From Candidatus Woesearchaeota archaeon (GTDB lineage: Archaea > Nanoarchaeota > Nanoarchaeia > Woesearchaeales > GW2011-AR4), in assembly GCA_023259315.1 (NCBI GenBank), contig JAHFQL010000019.1:1-16725 (forward strand): 16,725 nt of DNA. Direction: 5' to 3'. The notes under the pieces were generated by a model that was not told the DNA's origin, searched no databases, and saw only the letters and a list, made by a program, of their open reading frames with translations. This document shows, piece by piece, positions 13,044 through 16,725 of this stretch. The position numbers and the translations under genes were made by a program. How positions within the stretch are numbered: the stretch's first letter is position 1; each line of letters starts with the position of its first letter.

Positions 13044-13202
13044 TTATTTAATTGCTTTTAAAATTTCTTCTTTTGAATTGAATTTTTTCTGGCATTTGAA
13101 GCAGACAGGATGGAGTTTGCCAAAGGTATCCTTGATGTAAGTGCCAAGCAATTTATTTAGGAAAGTAGTTTCAATGTTCTTATTGCAAATTGAGCATTTC
13201 AT
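13044..13202 (-). CDS. Small CxxC/CxxC zinc-binding protein
   Basis: A 52-residue protein. It begins MKCSICNKNI (Cys3, Cys6) and has a second pair in HPVCFKCQKK (Cys34, Cys37), the spacing of a treble-clef or zinc-ribbon-like zinc site. The middle reads LNKLLGTYIKD and the C-terminus is a lysine-rich helix. I recall similar short proteins in many archaea; their role is not established, but nucleic-acid or ribosome association is a common guess for such basic zinc proteins. The start ATG at 13202 has a TATA-like GAATTATAAAATC at 13221-13233, about 26 bp upstream, so it is probably leaderless. It is divergent from the ABCE1 gene, and the tRNA-Thr gene follows 13 bp after its stop. Confidence 0.85.
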   Translation of the reverse strand: MKCSICNKNIETTFLNKLLGTYIKDTFGKLHPVCFKCQKKFNSKEEILKAIK

Positions 13203-13220
13203 AAGCAGAAGATTTCTATT

Positions 13221-13233
13221 GATTTTATAATTC
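13221..13233 (-). promoter_or_regulatory. TATA box of the CxxC/CxxC protein gene
   Basis: GAATTATAAAATC on the minus strand is about 26 bp before the ATG at 13202, predicting a leaderless transcript. Confidence 0.45.
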
Positions 13234-13255
13234 TATCTTTTCGGACAATTTCCAC

Positions 13256-13266
13256 AATATTTAAAA
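13256..13266 (+). promoter_or_regulatory. Likely TATA box of the ABCE1 gene
   Basis: AATATTTAAAA-type sequence about 90 bp before the ATG at 13353. It predicts a start near 13285 and a leader of some 65-70 nt, long for this window, which begins at or near the five-codon frame ATG-GCA-TAT-GCG-CAG-TAA (13283-13300). Confidence 0.4.
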
Positions 13267-13352
13267 ACTGCTGGTTGTTTTAATGGCATATGCGCAGTAA
13301 CACAGCCAAAATCGAGTTTTTCTAGTATTTTTTATTACCATTATCCCTAAAA

Positions 13353-15107
13353 ATGACACGAATAGCTATTGTCGACAACGAAAAGCTCAAGGACATGCAA
13401 CTGAAACTGCATGTGCAGAGCATCTGCCCAGTCAATAGGACTGGAAAGGAATGCATAAAGATTGAAGCAGACAGCAGGTTGACCATTGACGAGCACTTGT
13501 GCACAGGATGCGGAATCTGCCCAAAAGCTGCGCCAAATGCAATCAAGATAATCAATCTTCCAGAAGAGCTGACAACAAAGCCGATACACAGGTACGGGGA
13601 AAATAAATTTGTTTTGTATTCGATTCCGACCCCGACTTTTGGGCATGTAACGGGAATTCTGGGCGTGAATGGCATAGGCAAATCAACAGCAATAAAAATT
13701 CTGGCAAATGCCCTAAAACCAAATTTTGGAGAGTGGGCTGAAACTGAGACGGATTACGACAAGCTTATTTATTTCTTCAAAGGAACAGAAGCGCAGGGAT
13801 TTTTTGAGAAAATAAAGAATTCAGAAATAAAAGTTGCATACAAGCCGCAGCAAGTGGATTTGATACCAAAAACAACCAAGGGAAAGGTAATTGATTTGCT
13901 TAAAAAAGTTGACGAAAAATCTGAGTTAAAGAAAATTGCGAATGAACTTCAATTGAATGATTTCCTGAATAATGAAATTTCAGAAATTTCAGGCGGGGAA
14001 CTCCAAAGAGTTGCGATTGCGGCAACTGTACTGAAGAACGCAAATTTGTACATTTTTGACGAGCCAACAAGCTATCTGGACATAAAGCAGAGGATAAATG
14101 TCAGCAGGTTCATAAAATCCCTCATAAATGAAAATAATTCCGTCCTTATTGTCGAGCACGATTTGATAATCCTTGATTACATAGCTGATTTAGTGCATTT
14201 GATGTACGGCAAAGAAGATGCTTATGGAATAGTAAGCGGCGTCAAGCCTGTAAGAAACGGAATAAATGTCTATCTCGAAGGCTACATAAAAGAGGAGAAT
14301 GTGAGGTTTCGCGATTCGAAGATAAAATTTGCCGAGAAGCCACCAATAAAGAAAAAGCACATCAAGGAAATTGTAACGTCTTGGGAAAATGTGGAGAAAA
14401 AACTGGGAAATTTTGCATTGAAGGCCGGGAAAGGCTCGATACATAAAAATGAAATCATTGGAATTCTTGGGGAAAACGGGACAGGCAAAACAACGTTCGT
14501 CAAGATTCTAGCTTCTGTCCTGAAACAGGAAAAAGGGGAAGTTTCGCGTAAAGTAAAAGTCAGTTACAAGCCCCAATATCTGGAAGTCTCTGATGATTTG
14601 GTTGTTGATGTTTTAAAAGATGCGTTTCGCAATTATGAAAATCAAATCATACATCCATTAAATATCCCACAATTGTCGCTAAAAAAATTAAGCGAATTAA
14701 GCGGAGGCGAGTTACAAAGAGTTGCGATCGCATATTGTTTGCAGCAGGATGCAGATTTGTATTTGTTAGATGAGCCAAGCGCTTACCTTGATTCAGAACA
14801 AAGATTGATTTTATCAAAAGTTATAAGGGATTTTGTAGAGCATAAGGGGGCATCAGCATTGATTGTGGACCATGACTTGCTGTTTATCGACTATATAAGC
14901 GACAAATTAATCGTGTTTGAAGGGAAACCGGCACTTGAAGGAAATGTTACAGGCCCTTTTGAAATGGAAGATGGAATGAACAAGTTTTTGAAGGTTCTTA
15001 ATATAACATTAAGGAGGGATCCTATAACAAATAGGCCAAGGGTAAATAAATTGGATTCAAGGCTGGATAGGGAACAGAAGGAAAGTGGGAAGTACTACTA
15101 CACATAG
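13353..15107 (+). CDS. rli1: ABCE1/Rli1 ribosome-recycling ATPase with degenerate Fe-S domain
   Basis: ABCE1 splits post-termination ribosomes into subunits and is nearly universal in archaea and eukaryotes. This 584-residue copy has both ATPase halves: Walker A GVNGIGKST (104-112) and GENGTGKTT, two signature motifs SGGELQRVAIA, D-loops SYLD and AYLD, switch histidines in EHD and DHD, the hinge with VRNGINVYLEGY and the conserved C-terminal RDPITNRPRVNKLDS. The N-terminus aligns without gaps to the usual eight-cysteine ferredoxin-like domain, but the expected cysteines at 12, 17, 21 and 60 are Leu, Leu, Val and Ala; only 25, 50, 53 and 56 remain. At most one, incomplete cluster could form. 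The reading frame is intact, so this is not a simple sequencing frameshift. The downstream TTTTT at 15109-15113 may aid termination. Confidence 0.97.
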   Translation: MTRIAIVDNEKLKDMQLKLHVQSICPVNRTGKECIKIEADSRLTIDEHLCTGCGICPKAAPNAIKIINLPEELTTKPIHRYGENKFVLYSIPTPTFGHVTGILGVNGIGKSTAIKILANALKPNFGEWAETETDYDKLIYFFKGTEAQGFFEKIKNSEIKVAYKPQQVDLIPKTTKGKVIDLLKKVDEKSELKKIANELQLNDFLNNEISEISGGELQRVAIAATVLKNANLYIFDEPTSYLDIKQRINVSRFIKSLINENNSVLIVEHDLIILDYIADLVHLMYGKEDAYGIVSGVKPVRNGINVYLEGYIKEENVRFRDSKIKFAEKPPIKKKHIKEIVTSWENVEKKLGNFALKAGKGSIHKNEIIGILGENGTGKTTFVKILASVLKQEKGEVSRKVKVSYKPQYLEVSDDLVVDVLKDAFRNYENQIIHPLNIPQLSLKKLSELSGGELQRVAIAYCLQQDADLYLLDEPSAYLDSEQRLILSKVIRDFVEHKGASALIVDHDLLFIDYISDKLIVFEGKPALEGNVTGPFEMEDGMNKFLKVLNITLRRDPITNRPRVNKLDSRLDREQKESGKYYYT

Positions 15108-15230
15108 ATTTTTAAGATTAAATTGTACCCATTTGATATTATCCTAAAGTTATTCTGATTTCTTGAAAGCCAATTAAAGTCATTTATATTCTAGTCTTCC
15201 CAGCGTGAATATTAATTTCACCCTTTGCAT

Positions 15231-15734
15231 CTACTTCCACTGAAAATGATTTAACAAATGCTCCGCTAACCTTCTTCTCTCCAAAAAATGTTTGTAACCC
15301 AATTCTGTATAAGCTTTCTTTTCTTTCGTTTGTTCCCTTAGGTATTCTTGATATGTAGGATCCGATAATTCAATTTTTGGTTTAAATAATACATTCCAGA
15401 CTACACAGGCTTTATCTTCTCTTAAAACTGGATTGACTGCTGCGGCCTTTGGGATACCTGCACCTAGATTATTTCCTATAACAACATAGTCTATGCTTCC
15501 TTTCTCAGTGACTTCCTGTATCCACTCCTCCAACTGAGGATTGGAAGAATAAAAATCGTGACCAAGATCATGTATTGGCAATCCCAATAGCCAGAATTTG
15601 AAACTTTCTTTTACAATATCTAATATTCTGTTGGTCTCCAATCTACAAAAACCACCAGGATCATATTTTCCCGGCAGTGCTTCTATATCAGAATCCAATA
15701 AAAGTATTCTTTTAACGTCTGGTTTTTCTCCCAT
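15231..15734 (-). CDS. Degenerate receiver-like alpha/beta protein
   Basis: A 167-residue soluble protein from the ATG at 15734; a GTG at 15743 overlapping the previous stop is an alternative start. GTGA 5 nt before the ATG favours the shorter form. Beta strands appear as KRILLLDSD near the N-terminus, IDYVVIGNN near residue 82, ACVVWN near 111 and YKHFLERRRLAEHLL at the end. Their order and the final Gly-Tyr-x-x-Phe-Leu-x-Arg pattern recall a response-regulator receiver fold, but the phospho-acceptor aspartate after strand 3 is absent (IGNN). This resemblance is inference. The upstream 56-residue protein gene overlaps or abuts it, so the two form a pair. A second open frame on the same strand continues 47 bp past its stop. 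Function unknown. Confidence 0.65.
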   Translation of the reverse strand: MGEKPDVKRILLLDSDIEALPGKYDPGGFCRLETNRILDIVKESFKFWLLGLPIHDLGHDFYSSNPQLEEWIQEVTEKGSIDYVVIGNNLGAGIPKAAAVNPVLREDKACVVWNVLFKPKIELSDPTYQEYLREQTKEKKAYTELGYKHFLERRRLAEHLLNHFQWK

Positions 15735-15739
15735 TTTAT

Positions 15740-15910
15740 TCACTTAGATGTTCTTTTGACTTCAGCCCTTATTTCTGGGAAAAGTTCATATAATCCTTCT
15801 AATTCGTCCTGAATTTCTTTTATTCTTATATAATGCTCTTTAGCTTCACTGGCATAAGCTAATTTTTGTTCTAAGTATTCAGCAGATTTTCTCAATCTTG
15901 ATATGACCAT
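15740..15910 (-). CDS. Small charged helical protein, unknown function
   Basis: A 56-residue protein, almost entirely charged helix (RLRKSAEYLEQKLAYASEAK and onward), with heptad-like leucine spacing that suggests a coiled coil or helical hairpin. I chose the ATG at 15910 over the first possible start at 15991: a TATA-like TTCTATATAG (15951-15960) is correctly placed to start a short leader, and the longer version would add a hydrophobic N-terminus encoded by promoter sequence. The gene ends in a TGA that overlaps an alternative GTG start of the receiver-like gene. A regulatory or binding partner role for that neighbour is possible but unproven. Confidence 0.6.
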   Translation of the reverse strand: MVISRLRKSAEYLEQKLAYASEAKEHYIRIKEIQDELEGLYELFPEIRAEVKRTSK

Positions 15911-15950
15911 CCTTGTTCCCCCCGTCTTTAGTTGGTAGTAACAAATGCCA

Positions 15951-15960
15951 CTATATAGAA
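15951..15960 (-). promoter_or_regulatory. TATA box of the 56-residue protein and receiver-like pair
   Basis: TTCTATATAG on the minus strand, about 45 bp before the ATG at 15910, predicting a leader of roughly 20 nt that includes a G-run and AAGG. Confidence 0.4.
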
Positions 15961-16044
15961 TTTTCTTTAAGAAAAAGGAATAAAATAACAAAAAAATCTT
16001 TAATTTTATTAAAAAGTTAATTATAATTAATATTTAATAGTAAA

Positions 16045-16054
16045 ATATTTAAAT
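16045..16054 (+). promoter_or_regulatory. TATA box of the Lrp/AsnC-type gene, with TGATATA repeats
   Basis: ATATTTAAAT is about 28 bp before the ATG at 16078, predicting a leaderless mRNA. Two direct TGATATA repeats (16058-16064 and 16068-16074) lie between TATA box and start and could bind the regulator itself. Confidence 0.5.
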
Positions 16055-16077
16055 AATTGATATATTTTGATATAATC

Positions 16078-16725
16078 ATGGAAATTAGTGGCAAAAAAAG
16101 TCTTGAAGAGACAAAAGAACCTATAACTATTGACAACACAGATAGAAAAATCCTCTACGAGTTGGATTTAAATGGGAGAGCAACGTATTCTGAAATCGGG
16201 AAAAAAGTAAGGCTTTCAAAACAGTCAGTCAAAGAGAGAATGAGTAATCTTGAAAAAATTGGAATAATTCAGCAATATTTTGCTTTGATCGACGTTCATA
16301 GAATGGGCTATACTTTTTACAGGATTGATTTAAAGCTTCAAAATGTCACAGAACTAAAGGAAAAATATATAATAAATTATATTCTGAAGCTTCCGAAAGT
16401 CATATCAGTATTGGAGCTGCACGGAAAATACGACTTGGCTGTCTTATTCTTAACAAAAGATATCATTGAAACAGACAATAATATAAAAAATATTAAGTGG
16501 AAATTTAATAAATACATAAAAGATATGAGTTTTTCTGTGATAACCACCCACACGAGATATAAATATGGATTTTTGATTGACAAAAAACAGGAAGATAAGG
16601 AAGTATTTATGGGAAGGGAATTAGCAGATATTAAACTATCGCCAGTGGAAAATAAGGTTCTTTCTGCCCTTGGCTGGAATGGCAGAATGCCTTTAACAAA
16701 AATAGCCAAACAGCTGGAAAAATCA
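16078..16725 (+). CDS. Lrp/AsnC-type transcriptional regulator, partial
   Basis: 216 codons are visible; the gene runs off the right edge. After a 17-residue polar N-terminus, ITIDNTDRKILYELDLNGRA opens a classic Lrp/AsnC winged helix (about residues 18-70, with the recognition helix around LSKQSVKERM). It is followed by an alpha/beta region with VISVLELHGKYDLAVLFL, the RAM-like effector or oligomerisation domain. Near the visible end, a second AsnC-like helix-turn-helix begins (SPVENKVLSALGWNGRMPLTKIAKQL). A tandem layout of two HTH units is therefore likely, longer than the roughly 150 residues of standard Lrp proteins. Such regulators often respond to amino acids or control global metabolism; the target here is unknown. 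It is divergent from the small helical protein gene. Confidence 0.88.
   Translation, partial: MEISGKKSLEETKEPITIDNTDRKILYELDLNGRATYSEIGKKVRLSKQSVKERMSNLEKIGIIQQYFALIDVHRMGYTFYRIDLKLQNVTELKEKYIINYILKLPKVISVLELHGKYDLAVLFLTKDIIETDNNIKNIKWKFNKYIKDMSFSVITTHTRYKYGFLIDKKQEDKEVFMGRELADIKLSPVENKVLSALGWNGRMPLTKIAKQLEKS

Noticed and set aside
13380..13535. Frameshift or sequencing error as the cause of missing ABCE1 cysteines
   Set aside because: The frame aligns gap-free with the canonical domain from residue 1 to the first Walker motif. The four replaced positions are whole-codon changes (CTC, CTG, GTG, GCG), several bases away from Cys codons.
13322..13681. Open frames on the minus strand opposite the ABCE1 N-terminus
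   Set aside because: The plus-strand frame matches ABCE1 throughout, including the degenerate Fe-S region, so the antisense frames are shadows.
15911..15991. N-terminal extension of the small helical protein to a start at 15991
   Set aside because: The extension would span the TATA-like element and a G-run, and the ATG at 15910 is better placed relative to the predicted transcription start.

Overview
The window looks like a stretch of an archaeal chromosome, most likely from a DPANN-type lineage such as Woesearchaeota or Pacearchaeota (this placement is inference). It encodes the archaeal/eukaryotic ribosome-recycling ATPase ABCE1/Rli1, a tRNA-Thr with the U73 discriminator usual in archaea and no encoded CCA, a small archaeal-type CxxC/CxxC protein and an Lrp/AsnC-type regulator. 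Many genes have a TATA box about 25-28 bp before the start codon, which implies leaderless transcripts. The remaining starts often carry GGTGA or GGAGG ribosome-binding sites. Genes are packed tightly, with 1-10 bp overlaps and convergent genes that touch.

Layout: (1) 1-869, minus strand: a DUF4389 membrane protein followed by a site-2-type (M50) protease that runs off the left edge. (2) 959-2098: a short Rossmann-like archaeal protein of unknown role, convergent with ThiM, the thiazole-salvage kinase. (3) 2231-3136: a family-2 glycosyltransferase with unusual arginine codon use. (4) 3144-5149, minus strand: two paralogous membrane-anchored surface proteins and an RsmC-like methyltransferase in one operon. 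(5) 5231-10207: an exporter operon of a PadR regulator with a palindromic operator on its own promoter, a MacB/LolD-type ATPase, a membrane-anchored S-layer-like (COG1361-type) protein, and two different MacB-type permeases that share a 161-bp tract identical at 160 positions. (6) 10215-11726, minus strand: an acyl-CoA ligase-type adenylating enzyme. (7) 11727-12926: an AT-rich accessory segment beside a tRNA gene, with two unrecognised membrane proteins and a probable 31-residue acidic microprotein whose ribosome-binding site and start codon fill the loop of a perfect 7-bp inverted repeat. (8) 12927-13202: tRNA-Thr(CGT) carrying a 32-nt insertion in its D arm, and a 52-residue CxxC/CxxC protein. 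(9) 13353-15107: ABCE1 lacking four of its eight iron-sulphur cysteines. (10) 15231-16725: a small charged helical protein and a degenerate receiver-like protein, divergent from an Lrp/AsnC protein cut off by the right edge.

The clearest functional unit is the PadR-controlled exporter. PadR probably represses its own promoter. The ATPase would drive a pair of non-identical FtsX-like permeases, and the S-layer-like protein, anchored at its C-terminus, could act as the external partner. The most unusual observations are the ABCE1 cysteine losses, the D-arm insertion in the tRNA, the near-identical tract between the two permeases, and the microprotein with its hairpin-embedded start.
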